From JASFTV01 sp050050615 (GTDB lineage Bacteria; Desulfobacterota; DSM-4660; Desulfatiglandales; HGW-15): a stretch of DNA of 23,327 bases. The notes beneath the pieces are model-generated. The model had not been told where the DNA came from, did not search any database, and worked only from the letters and a program-made list of their open reading frames with translations. Below are positions 15,923 through 23,211 of the stretch, one piece after another (the first letter of the stretch is position 1; every line of letters starts with the position of its first letter). Position numbers and translations under genes: made by a program. The stretch lies in assembly GCA_050050615.1 (NCBI GenBank), contig JASFTV010000009.1, positions 1 to 23,327 on the forward strand. The letters run 5' to 3'.

Positions 15923-16144
15923 CTAGCTTCACCCACTCTGGGCGGGCTTTTCTTGTTCTGTGGTGCCACCTGCACCCGATGTGCTGCCGCTTCAGGCGCT
16001 TTGGCCCGGCGCCTGCTTTTGTCCGCTTCAGGCGGTTTGGCCTGGCGGGGGCTTCGGGCAGCCAGGGAGCGTTAGGCTGGCGCTCGCCAAGAGGCCTGCA
16101 ATGCTGAGGCCTGCCAGGATTTTCTTCAGCTTGTTAATCTCCAT
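15923..16144 (-). CDS. sbtA: SbtA-like selenocysteine-containing peptide precursor, three in-frame UGA codons
   Basis: Read with UGA as Sec, this is a 73-residue peptide ending at UAG. AAGGGGGTGA sits 3 nt before the ATG. The leader, MEINKLKKILAGLSIAGLL continuing to LTLPGC (Cys29), is a basic start, a hydrophobic helix and a lipobox-like Leu-Pro-Gly-Cys. The core has PGQTA-Sec39-SG, PGQSA-Sec51-SG and QSG-Sec72-S before the stop. UGA codons are at 16030-16028, 15994-15992 and 15931-15929. Each is followed by AGC (Ser) and then a hairpin. Standard translation would stop at 38 residues. Immediately downstream is the SbtM-type maturase, as in the selenobiotic system described in silico by Haft and Basu. 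Sec machinery (SelA, SelB, SelC, SelD) is not in the window but is required. A chance arrangement is unlikely given three repeats of the same Sec-Ser context. Confidence 0.9.
15962..15976 (-). promoter_or_regulatory. SECIS-like hairpin after the second UGA
   Basis: GGTGC-AGGTG-GCACC, a perfect 5-bp stem with a GGU-bearing 5-nt loop, starts 15 nt after the UGA at 15994-15992. The run CATCGGGTGCAGGT closely resembles, from memory, the upper stem-loop of the E. coli fdhF SECIS that binds SelB. Confidence 0.7.
15987..16047 (-). repeat. Tandem duplication of the Sec core unit in sbtA
   Basis: Two 25-nt copies (15987-16011 and 16023-16047) differ at two positions and are 36 nt (12 codons) apart. 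They encode the repeated Pro-Gly-Gln-(Thr/Ser)-Ala-Sec-Ser-Gly unit. The duplication suggests the peptide grows or shrinks by whole core units while keeping the frame. Confidence 0.75.
15994..16014 (-). promoter_or_regulatory. SECIS-like hairpin after the first UGA
   Basis: AGGCGC (16014-16009) pairs perfectly with GCGCCT (15999-15994) around a G-rich 9-nt loop, 13 nt after the UGA at 16030-16028. The 3' arm includes the first base of the second UGA, so the Sec signals overlap. The loop is less canonical than for the other two. Confidence 0.5.
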
Positions 16145-16485
16145 TATTCACCCCCTTTTCAGTAGATTTGGTGAGAACTTCTGTGCTCCCGGGATAGGAA
16201 GCGATGCTCACGCCCTTGGAGTTAGACATATGACCAGTGTCAGTGAAACAGAAGACCAGAACGAAATGAATCGGGTCATAACCCCATTTCATACACAAAA
16301 ACACCTTATTTTTGACCTTTGCTTGCATGTGCATAGCCGAGATTTCATGGGGCTTCACATAGCTGGGACGTACACTTTTGACCCCACCCACCGGGATCGG
16401 CGTCCCACACGCAGTAAATTCATGCAAAACAGAGAGCAGGTAACGCTTGAAAATTTCTCTCGAGGCCTGTATAAAACCTCCCGCC
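16145..16485. other. Divergent regulatory region between sbtA and the MFS gene
   Basis: About 340 bp. It holds the sbtA Shine-Dalgarno and presumably divergent promoters. I see no convincing -35/-10 pair or sigma54 GG-N10-GC site. A GGGT-CATA-ACCC inverted repeat lies at about 16274-16285. Confidence 0.4.
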
Positions 16486-17622
16486 ATGAAAGTTTTCCTT
16501 CTCCCTCTATTCTGGTGTTCTTGGTATCTCAACTTCTCCACAAGGACGCTCATCTCCCCTGTTCTCCCCATTATTGAGGATGAACTCGCGATCAGCCATG
16601 CCCTGGCAGGCAGCATCTTTTCCTTCATGTCTGTGGGCTATACCTTTAGCCTGTTCCTGTCCGGGTTGCTGGCACCCCGCATTGGTTACAAAAAGTCCAT
16701 TATGCTGGGTTTTGCGACATTGTCTGTCACCCTATTTTCCATGAAATATGCCACAACCTATCATGCCGTGGCTGCGGCCTGCCTGTTCATTGGGATCGGA
16801 GCAGGCATATATTTACCCAGCGTGATTCCCCTTCTGACAGAGGTCTTTGTTCGTGGCAATTGGGGTAAGGCGATTGCAGTCCATGATACGGCTGCTTCTT
16901 TCAGCATCCTCTCTGTCCCACTTCTAACAGCCTTTGCCTTGCGTTGGTTTCAATGGAGGACCCTTTTTATCATTATCAGCGGAGCCTGCTTGATCGCCGT
17001 TATCGCTGTATCCGCTTTTGCTCCGGACCCCCGGCCGGATGAAGGGAAAAAGAGTCGCTTCTCTCATTTGGTTCGTCGCACGGATTTCTGGATCATGGCC
17101 GTGCTCTGGACTTTTGCTGCGGCCTCCAACCTCGGCCTTTACAATGTCATTCCCTTGTTTCTTGTCAAGGAGAAGGGCCTGCAACTGGAGGTGGCAAACA
17201 CCATCTTTGGCGTCTCCCGAATTGGTGGTTTTTTTGTCGCTATGCTGGCAGGGTTTCTCGCGGACCGCTATGGGGTCAAAAGGATCCTATCTTTGGCGCT
17301 GCTGGCTACAGGCCTTTCGACCATCGGCCTGGCTGCCGCCCAACCTTTTCCTCTTCTGGTCGCGATGCTCATCACGCAGGCCACCGTTGGCACGGCTTTC
17401 TTCCCTGTCGGCCTGGTCGCCCTTTCCAAGCTCACCACATTGACCGAGAGAAGCGCTTTTACAGGAGGAACCATAGCTATAGGCGTGGTCGTCGGACTTG
17501 GTCTCACCCCTGCCCTGCTCGGGGCTGTCGCCGATATCTGGAATTTTCAGATAGGCATTTTTGTCCTGGGGGCTTTCGCAGCCCTCTCTTGCATGCTTGT
17601 CAGTAAGCTTCAGGAGATCTGA
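16486..17622 (+). CDS. Major facilitator superfamily (MFS) transporter
   Basis: 378 residues from the ATG at 16486. A TTG at 16447, with GAGCAGG 6 nt upstream, would add 13 residues and has the better ribosome-binding site, so the start is uncertain. About 12 membrane segments are visible. MFS motif A-like loops occur after the second segment of each half, GLLAPRIGYKK and GFLADRYGVKR. A charged cytoplasmic loop (PDPRPDEGKKSR) separates the halves. Size and layout fit a proton-coupled permease. The substrate is unknown. It is transcribed away from sbtA across a shared ~340-bp region, so a role in exporting the modified peptide or a related metabolite is possible but unproven. Confidence 0.88.
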   Translation: MKVFLLPLFWCSWYLNFSTRTLISPVLPIIEDELAISHALAGSIFSFMSVGYTFSLFLSGLLAPRIGYKKSIMLGFATLSVTLFSMKYATTYHAVAAACLFIGIGAGIYLPSVIPLLTEVFVRGNWGKAIAVHDTAASFSILSVPLLTAFALRWFQWRTLFIIISGACLIAVIAVSAFAPDPRPDEGKKSRFSHLVRRTDFWIMAVLWTFAAASNLGLYNVIPLFLVKEKGLQLEVANTIFGVSRIGGFFVAMLAGFLADRYGVKRILSLALLATGLSTIGLAAAQPFPLLVAMLITQATVGTAFFPVGLVALSKLTTLTERSAFTGGTIAIGVVVGLGLTPALLGAVADIWNFQIGIFVLGAFAALSCMLVSKLQEI

Positions 17623-18056
17623 CGAGGAAGCTCTGTGCGGCGAAAGGTTAAGAATATGGATTTGAAGAACATTTGGGTGGACCGGGGGATAACCCCTCAA
17701 ATATTGGATTGACTTCGCATTTCAAAACGATTACTCTTTGTGGGCAATTTCGGGCATGCTATTGATTTGTCCTGGAGTTATGCCCCTTTAGATCTTAGTG
17801 CACCATCGGTGAGGCTCTTATCACCAATTCTCTCGAGCGCCGTTCGCGCTTTCAGATTCTGTAATCGCTTCGGCCCCTCGTCCACAAGAGATTATCCAGT
17901 AGCAGATCGCAGGTCTGGGCTTTCTCTTCCAGTAAAACAGGGGCTCTAGGAAACCAATCAAACAGAGCATTTCTGTAAGGATAGACCGATTGGGGGTAGT
18001 CCGCGGCATGGTGCGGACTGGAATGGTAACCGATTTGAAATAGGGAGGAGGAGAAG
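17623..18056. other. Spacer upstream of trpB2
   Basis: About 430 bp with no gene. A hairpin follows the MFS gene: ATTTG (17671-17675) and GGGG (from 17684) pair with CCCC and CAAAT (17693-17702). It has no long T-run. A promoter candidate lies at 17709-17737. No T-box or trp-leader peptide with repeated Trp codons was recognised. Confidence 0.4.
17709..17737 (+). promoter_or_regulatory. Candidate sigma70 promoter upstream of trpB2
   Basis: TTGACT (17709-17714) and TACTCT (17732-17737) are separated by 17 bp. The -35 is good and the -10 weak. It would give a leader of about 310 nt before trpB2. Confidence 0.35.
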
Positions 18057-19424
18057 ATGGAGAGATCAATGTATTTCCTTGAGCAAGAAGACATGCCGAC
18101 CCAATGGTATAACATCCAGGCTGATTTGCCGGAACCGTTGCCACCGTATTTGCATCCGGTAACGAAAAAACCCCTAGGTCCTGATGATCTGGCCCCGCTA
18201 TTTCCCATGGCGCTTATCATGCAGGAGGTGAGTACCGAGCGCTGGATCGAAATTCCTGAAGAGGTACGGGATATCTACCGCACCTGGAGACCAACGGCGC
18301 TACATCGAGCCTATCGGCTGGAGAAGGCGCTGGATACGCCGGCCAAGATCTTCTACAAATATGAAGGCACAAGCCAGGCCGGGAGTCATAAGCCCAATAC
18401 AGCCGTAGCCCAGGCATATTACAACATGGTGGAGGGGATCAAGCGGATAACGACCGAGACTGGCGCTGGGCAGTGGGGGAGTGCCCTGGCCATGGGCTGC
18501 GCATTCTTTGATGTTGAACTAAAGGTCTACATGGTCAGGATCAGCTATGACCAAAAACCCTACCGGCGCATCTTGATGGAAACCTGGGGAGCGAAATGCG
18601 TTCCCAGCCCCAGCACGGACACCAAAACAGGGCAAGCGATGCTGGAAAAATGGCCTGACTGTCCGGGCAGCCTGGGTCTGGCCATTAGTGAGGCCGTAGA
18701 GGATGCCGTGACCCGTGATGATACCCACTACTCACTGGGGAGCGTGCTCAACCACGTCCTGCTTCATCAGACCATTATTGGCGAGGAAACCAGGAAACAG
18801 ATGGAGATGGCCGATGCCTATCCGGACATTATTGTAGGATGCGTTGGCGGTGGCTCCAACTTCGCCGGGCAGTTCCTGCCCTGGCTCAGGGACAAGATCA
18901 GCGGGGAGAAACCCGACTTACGGGTTATCTGTGTAGAGCCTGAAAGTTGTCCCACCATGACCAGGGGAGTATATACCTATGACTTTGGCGATACAGCCGG
19001 GATGGCTCCCATAGCCAAGATGCATACCCTCGGCCATACTTTTATTCCACCTCCAATCCATGCCGGCGGCCTGCGCTATCATGGGATGGCACCCATTATA
19101 TGCCACCTCTACAAGTTGGGCCTGATTGAGGCCGTGGCTGCGCATCAAACGGCCATCTTTGAGGCGGGCGTAAAGTTCGCTCGCACTGAAGGCATTATCA
19201 CCGGCCCTGAGCCATGCCACGACCTGAAGGTAGCGATTGATGAAGCCCTTAAGTGCAAGGAATCGGGTGAAGCAAAAACGATCCTGATTGCTCACAGTGG
19301 CCACGGGCACTTTGACCTGGCAGCCTATGATCGTTACCTCTCGGGTGATCTACAAGACTATGCATATCCTGAGGAGGAGGTTAAGAAGGCATTGGCCGAA
19401 CTGCCTGAGATCCCTGAGGGCTAA
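18057..19424 (+). CDS. trpB2: TrpB-like tryptophan synthase beta subunit (TrpB2 type)
   Basis: 455 residues, the long TrpB2 form with an N-terminal extension (TQWYNIQADLPEP) absent from TrpB1. The PLP lysine is Lys112 in AGSHKPNTA. ETGAGQWGSAL and the PLP-phosphate loop GCVGGGSNF are present, as are HTLGHTF and HAGGLRYHG. GGGAGGAGGAG precedes the ATG. TrpB2 enzymes join L-serine and indole to make tryptophan and are often encoded away from the trp operon, without TrpA. Here too no other trp gene is in view, so the role may be indole salvage or reuse rather than full biosynthesis. The four-Cys protein gene follows by ~120 bp. Confidence 0.93.
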   Translation: MERSMYFLEQEDMPTQWYNIQADLPEPLPPYLHPVTKKPLGPDDLAPLFPMALIMQEVSTERWIEIPEEVRDIYRTWRPTALHRAYRLEKALDTPAKIFYKYEGTSQAGSHKPNTAVAQAYYNMVEGIKRITTETGAGQWGSALAMGCAFFDVELKVYMVRISYDQKPYRRILMETWGAKCVPSPSTDTKTGQAMLEKWPDCPGSLGLAISEAVEDAVTRDDTHYSLGSVLNHVLLHQTIIGEETRKQMEMADAYPDIIVGCVGGGSNFAGQFLPWLRDKISGEKPDLRVICVEPESCPTMTRGVYTYDFGDTAGMAPIAKMHTLGHTFIPPPIHAGGLRYHGMAPIICHLYKLGLIEAVAAHQTAIFEAGVKFARTEGIITGPEPCHDLKVAIDEALKCKESGEAKTILIAHSGHGHFDLAAYDRYLSGDLQDYAYPEEEVKKALAELPEIPEG

Positions 19425-19546
19425 GCCTTTATGCTGTAGAATCTCAAACAGCATCATTGATCATGTTGACTTGGCGGTGCATTCGCAGACCTCATCCTTT
19501 TCGGCCTGTGGGTGCACCCCTTTTACCATGGAGGTTGAAGAGATCG

Positions 19547-19810
19547 ATGAAGGAGCATGACCAGAAGACGATTCGCTGCCCTAGAGTGGGCGGATACGTC
19601 AATTTCAAGTTCTGCCGTTCTGAGAATAACCTGCTCCCCTGCCGATGGGTCGTCGGTTGCTGGCAGCCGCGCATGGATATCAAGAAGTTTCTAGATGTGC
19701 ATTACTCGAAAGAAGAACAAGAAAGAATATTTGTCCCTCCCAGACCGAAGCTTGAAAGCCTCGTGGAATTGATTGAAGAAGCCAAGAAAACCAATAAAGA
19801 AGGGCAATGA
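19547..19810 (+). CDS. Small four-cysteine protein (87 aa), unknown
   Basis: The start at the ATG at 19547 follows GGAGG at 12 nt and GAAGAG nearer; the frame is open further upstream to 19457 but lacks a ribosome-binding site. The N-terminal part has Cys11, Cys23, Cys32 and Cys38 (RCPRVGGYVNFKFC, LLPC, VVGCW), suggesting a metal or Fe-S site. The C-terminal half is a charged helix. This pattern is familiar from Desulfobacterota hypothetical proteins of no assigned function. It lies between TrpB2 and a methyltransferase on the same strand, so all three may be one operon. Confidence 0.7.
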   Translation: MKEHDQKTIRCPRVGGYVNFKFCRSENNLLPCRWVVGCWQPRMDIKKFLDVHYSKEEQERIFVPPRPKLESLVELIEEAKKTNKEGQ

Positions 19811-19872
19811 AGCGATAGGCAGGTGAGAGCTTAACGACGTGCTTTTGGCTGCGCGAAGAGAAGAATGGACTG

Positions 19873-20496
19873 ATGCGCATGTGCCGCAAAACTGAAATTC
19901 GTGCTTATGGGGTGCGCGCGCTTCTATCCACCCACCCAGCGATACGAAAGCTCAAGCGGTGCCACGCTCCTTCCCACCACGGCAACAAAGTGTGGAACTC
20001 CAGCTGGGTTTTGATGGATTACTTTAGGCGGCAAGGCTTGCGGGAGCGCACCCGGGTTATGGAGCTGGGATGCGGTTGGGGGTTGGCGGGAATCTATTGT
20101 GCAAAACAACACAACGCGATCGTCACCAGCGTTGATATTGATTCCGAGGTTTTTCCCTTCCTACAGCTTCACGCTGAAACAAACGGCGTGAATATAACCA
20201 TGATGAGAATAGGGCTCGACGAGTTAACTCGCAGGGACCTAAAATGCTTCAACCTCCTTATCGGCGCAGACATCTGCTTTTGGGACAAGATGATCTCTTC
20301 TCTGAAGAGGCTTATCAATCGAGCCTTGCGAGCAGGCGTGCGAGCGGTGGTGGTCGTGGATCCAGGAAGAACCACGTTCGATGAGCTTGCTGATTATTTT
20401 ATCAGGAAGCAATTGGGAGAAACCCTGAATTGGACTGTTCAGAAGCCCCGGCGCATTCAGGGGCGTATTCTCAAAATAGGCTCTATCCCCGGGTAA
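19873..20496 (+). CDS. Class I SAM-dependent methyltransferase, METTL/NNT1-like
   Basis: 207 residues. HGNKVWNSSWVLMDYF is followed by motif I, VMELGCGWGLAGIYCA, then SVDIDSEVFPF (acidic ribose-binding end of beta 2) and LIGADICFWDKM (motif IV). This is the layout of small protein or nicotinamide-type lysine/N-methyltransferases (METTL21/NNT1 superfamily). The target is unknown. The start at 19873 has only a weak Shine-Dalgarno (GAGAAGAATGG); an ATG at 19879 is an alternative. It follows the four-Cys gene by ~60 bp on the same strand. The next gene is convergent and its stop is ~55 bp away. Confidence 0.82.
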   Translation: MRMCRKTEIRAYGVRALLSTHPAIRKLKRCHAPSHHGNKVWNSSWVLMDYFRRQGLRERTRVMELGCGWGLAGIYCAKQHNAIVTSVDIDSEVFPFLQLHAETNGVNITMMRIGLDELTRRDLKCFNLLIGADICFWDKMISSLKRLINRALRAGVRAVVVVDPGRTTFDELADYFIRKQLGETLNWTVQKPRRIQGRILKIGSIPG

Positions 20497-20550
20497 ACAT
20501 GCAAAAATTCGACTTTGCCCGCAAAAGGCAAGAAAGTGATCTGAGTTATG

Positions 20551-21378
20551 CTAGTTTGGATGAAGGGTAATGGACAGGAAATGTGCCTTCCGGAAAATCC
20601 TGGCTCTCAGAGCCGCCTCACTTTTCTTGAGGACATGCCGCATCGACCTCACGTCCTCAATAGCTTCCCCCCCCAGCTCCACAAAGATGTCTCCGCGTTT
20701 TATCCCGTCTTTCTCCGCGAGGCTCCCTTTCCGCACGTCAGAGACCAGAATTCCACCGGTAGAGCCAAAGGAAAAGGCCTGTGCGAGTGAAGGGGTGAGA
20801 TCCTGAAGCGTTAGGCCGTAATTTTCCTCGATCTCTTTATCCTTCTTGAGTGGAATCGCTTGCTCCCTAAATAGACTTTTGGAGACGAAGATAGGGGCCT
20901 TGAACTTCAGCGCCATGACAATGGCGTCGCTCGGCCGAGCATCAATCTCAACGAGGGCGCCTTCACTTTCCATCAGAATCGTCGCATAGTAGGTGCGTTC
21001 CTTAAGTTGTGTGATGACAGTGCGCTGGATCTTTAAATTTGCCTCCTCGATTATGCTTTCAAGCAAGTCGTGGGTAAGGGGCCTGCGGTGACTGCGCCCC
21101 TGCATCTCAGCGCCGATGGCATTCGCCTCAAAAAAGCCGATCCAAATGGGGAGGGCACGGTCCTCAAGGGAGTCCGCGAGCATGATCACGGGCTGGTCGC
21201 GCACAGGGTCCACAATGAGTCGATGGACCTTTACCTGGAGGAGTCCATTCTCTTGCAAAGTCCCTGGTGCAGAGGCCTCAGACACCCTCTCTCCGCAGAG
21301 CGCAATCGAGGCAGCAAGCCAGAGTCCAACCACGGCTAAGATCCCTATTTTTTCCCTCTTCAGTATCACGCCTAACAC
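20551..21378 (-). CDS. Exported DUF151/BFN-domain protein with C-terminal PDZ domain
   Basis: About 275 residues from the GTG at 21378, preceded by CGGGGGA; the frame is open to a TTG at 21420. A hydrophobic segment (about residues 9-27, ILAVVGLWLAASIALC) is a signal peptide or anchor, placing the rest in the periplasm. The BFN domain follows (about 46-172), with HRRPLTHDLL, ERTYYATIL and EIDARPSDAIVMAL. A PDZ domain comes last (about 195-270: GGILVSDVRKGSLAEKDGIKRGDIFVELGG). Combining BFN with PDZ and an export signal is unusual; most BFN proteins are cytoplasmic, like the one at 7521-7976. A scaffold or peptide-sensing function is speculative. Confidence 0.85.
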   Translation of the reverse strand: MLGVILKREKIGILAVVGLWLAASIALCGERVSEASAPGTLQENGLLQVKVHRLIVDPVRDQPVIMLADSLEDRALPIWIGFFEANAIGAEMQGRSHRRPLTHDLLESIIEEANLKIQRTVITQLKERTYYATILMESEGALVEIDARPSDAIVMALKFKAPIFVSKSLFREQAIPLKKDKEIEENYGLTLQDLTPSLAQAFSFGSTGGILVSDVRKGSLAEKDGIKRGDIFVELGGEAIEDVRSMRHVLKKSEAALRARIFRKAHFLSITLHPN

Positions 21379-21870
21379 GGCATTCCCCCGAACCTGTCTT
21401 GATTGTACGATATGACACAAGAATGACGAGGATGCTTAAAGCATTCGAAAGATTTAGTGACTTTCCCCGTTTTAGAGCTGTTTTCCGGGCGGTTTTGCTC
21501 AAGACTTCATCTGACAAGCTCAGATTTCTCGGATCCTCAATTCTTATGAATTATAGCACGAATAAGGATTTTCAGTAACCCAAAGGGTGCCACACGATAT
21601 TGAAATGCACCTTTCATTCAAGGTCTGGTTCCAGGCCACTTTTCGTTGTTGACACTCCCACCCAGCGTGGCATGAGAGCCCAGCGTATTGTATCTGAATA
21701 TCTAGCGAAGCTTCGCCTCAAACCGATCCATCCTACATAGCAAGCTACTGCGGAGGACGGACGAGGTGTCTGCTCAGGATGGCCTCTCCCCTCAGGGCGA
21801 TATCTATAGGCTCTAAAATAATGGGGCCAGACAACATGTACCGGCCCCATCATCCTATGGTTGATTTTTC
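21379..21870. other. Spacer, no supported gene except terminator
   Basis: About 490 bp. A plus-strand 51-codon frame at 21424-21579 has no ribosome-binding site. The terminator of the OmpA-like gene is at 21815-21850. Nothing else is recognised. Confidence 0.4.
21815..21850 (-). terminator. Rho-independent terminator of the OmpA-like gene
   Basis: On the minus strand ATGGGGCC (21850-21843) pairs perfectly with GGCCCCAT (21828-21821), followed by TATTTTAG. It lies 20 bp beyond the stop codon. Confidence 0.8.
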
Positions 21871-23211
21871 TTACCAGATGGGCTTCAATTCGACCCTTCG
21901 GTTCGTGGCCATATTCTCAGGCGTGGTATTCGGTACGGCCGGTCTGGAAAATCCGTATCCCACGGCGGTCAATCGATATCGTGCAATACCAGCGTTGCTC
22001 AAGTACTGCATGACCGCTTGAGCCCGCTTTTCGGACAGACGCTGATTGTATGCGGCTGAACCTCTATTGTCTGTATGACCCTGAACTTCAACTTTCAGGG
22101 TCGGGTTCTTTTTCAAAACCGCCACAGCCTCGTTCAGGATAGAATAGTACCTTCCCTTAATATCCCACTTGTTCGTGTCAAATTCTACGCCTGCGAGGAC
22201 CCAGCACCCTACAGCATTTACGCTGGCCCCCTTCGGTGTCCTGGGGCATTTGTCCAGATAGTCATAAACGCCATCTCCATCCGTATCTAACGGGCAACCC
22301 CTGGCATCCACGGTGACGCCCCTGGGTGTACCGAGGCACTTGTCAAGGTAGTCAAAAACGCCATCCCGGTCCATATCGAGCGGGCAACCTTGGGCGTCCA
22401 CCTTAACCCCTCTGGGTGTATTGGGACATCTGTCCATGTTGTCCAATACACCGTCGCTGTCACTGTCCGCAGGCATGGCCAACTTCTCAGGCTTAGGAGG
22501 CATCATAGTTTTCCTCAGGAAAACCTTCTCTACAAAACCGGCCATGCCTTGGCTGGACATGATCTGTTCGGCAATGACCGAGGAACCGCATTTTCCAGCC
22601 TTGGCGATCTGATCCATAATCGCTGTACCTGCCGGGTCATCTCCAACCAAAACAGTGTAAATGCAGATCCTGTCACCGAAACGCTTCTTCATGTTCTCTG
22701 CAGCCATTAAGCTCGCTGCATCTGTCTCTTTGCCGTCACTGACAACGATGACCGCGATGTTTCCTTGGAGGTTTTCCAAATCCTTGGTCGCAGCGTTGAT
22801 GGCCCCACCCATAGGGCTCTGGCCGAATCCTGTCACGCTATCAAGTGCGCTCTGGAGTCCTGCCTTTGTGTAACCCATCAGGCCATAGGGAAGAGCAGTC
22901 GCATCGCTAAAGCCCTGCCCAAACGTCCTCAATGCCGACGTAAGTCTCAAATCCGGAATCGTCTGGTTCATGCGGCTGAGCACCTCTTTCGCTCTCTGCC
23001 ATTTGTTGGCCTCGGTCATGGTGCCGGATGCGTCCAGTATGACCAGAAAATTATCCACTTTCTGGGCATATTCGCCGCTTTCCAGCTTGACATTAAGGTC
23101 GATAGCGTTGAACCCAGTCTCCCGCCCCGTCATCGGCTGCTGAGCAGCACAGCCCACCAGAAGCACGGCTAAACCTAGAACAAGAAGCGCTTTTGAATAA
23201 TGCTTCACCAT
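21871..23211 (-). CDS. vWA-TSP3-OmpA domain lipoprotein
   Basis: 446 residues from the ATG at 23211, chosen because AAAGGAGGG is 7 nt upstream; a longer frame to 23286 lacks such a site. A lipoprotein signal ends in LLVGC with Cys21. A vWA domain (about 52-230) has a MIDAS Asp60-Ala-Ser62-Gly-Thr64 and Asp159 in VSDG. Three thrombospondin type-3 calcium-binding repeats (249-338), of the form DxDxDGVxDxxDxC, follow. An OmpA_C peptidoglycan-binding domain (about 339-446) ends the protein, with GHTDNRGS and TNRRVE. It has no beta barrel. It is probably anchored in the outer membrane and tied to peptidoglycan, with the vWA domain presenting a metal-dependent contact surface. It has its own terminator. 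Confidence 0.92.
   Translation of the reverse strand: MVKHYSKALLVLGLAVLLVGCAAQQPMTGRETGFNAIDLNVKLESGEYAQKVDNFLVILDASGTMTEANKWQRAKEVLSRMNQTIPDLRLTSALRTFGQGFSDATALPYGLMGYTKAGLQSALDSVTGFGQSPMGGAINAATKDLENLQGNIAVIVVSDGKETDAASLMAAENMKKRFGDRICIYTVLVGDDPAGTAIMDQIAKAGKCGSSVIAEQIMSSQGMAGFVEKVFLRKTMMPPKPEKLAMPADSDSDGVLDNMDRCPNTPRGVKVDAQGCPLDMDRDGVFDYLDKCLGTPRGVTVDARGCPLDTDGDGVYDYLDKCPRTPKGASVNAVGCWVLAGVEFDTNKWDIKGRYYSILNEAVAVLKKNPTLKVEVQGHTDNRGSAAYNQRLSEKRAQAVMQYLSNAGIARYRLTAVGYGFSRPAVPNTTPENMATNRRVELKPIW
22198..22467 (-). repeat. Three 90-bp tandem repeats encoding TSP3 calcium-binding modules
   Basis: Three successive 30-codon units encode DxDxDGVxDxxDxC followed by a TPxGxxVxxxGC segment. They form the stalk between the vWA and OmpA domains. 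Copies two and three are closest at DNA level. The last unit is more divergent, with VGCW in place of GCPL. Confidence 0.85.

Noticed and set aside
15960..16577. Plus-strand frame of 205 codons over sbtA and the spacer
   Set aside because: Runs antisense to sbtA, with no ribosome-binding site and no recognisable domain. The opposite strand has the strong Shine-Dalgarno and the Sec peptide.
16134..16628. Minus-strand frame of 164 codons overlapping the MFS start and sbtA start
   Set aside because: Mostly antisense to the transporter and unlike any known family; ends inside the sbtA start in another frame.
21424..21579. Plus-strand 51-codon frame starting MTRMLKAFERF
   Set aside because: No Shine-Dalgarno and no recognisable homology; could be real but is not supported.
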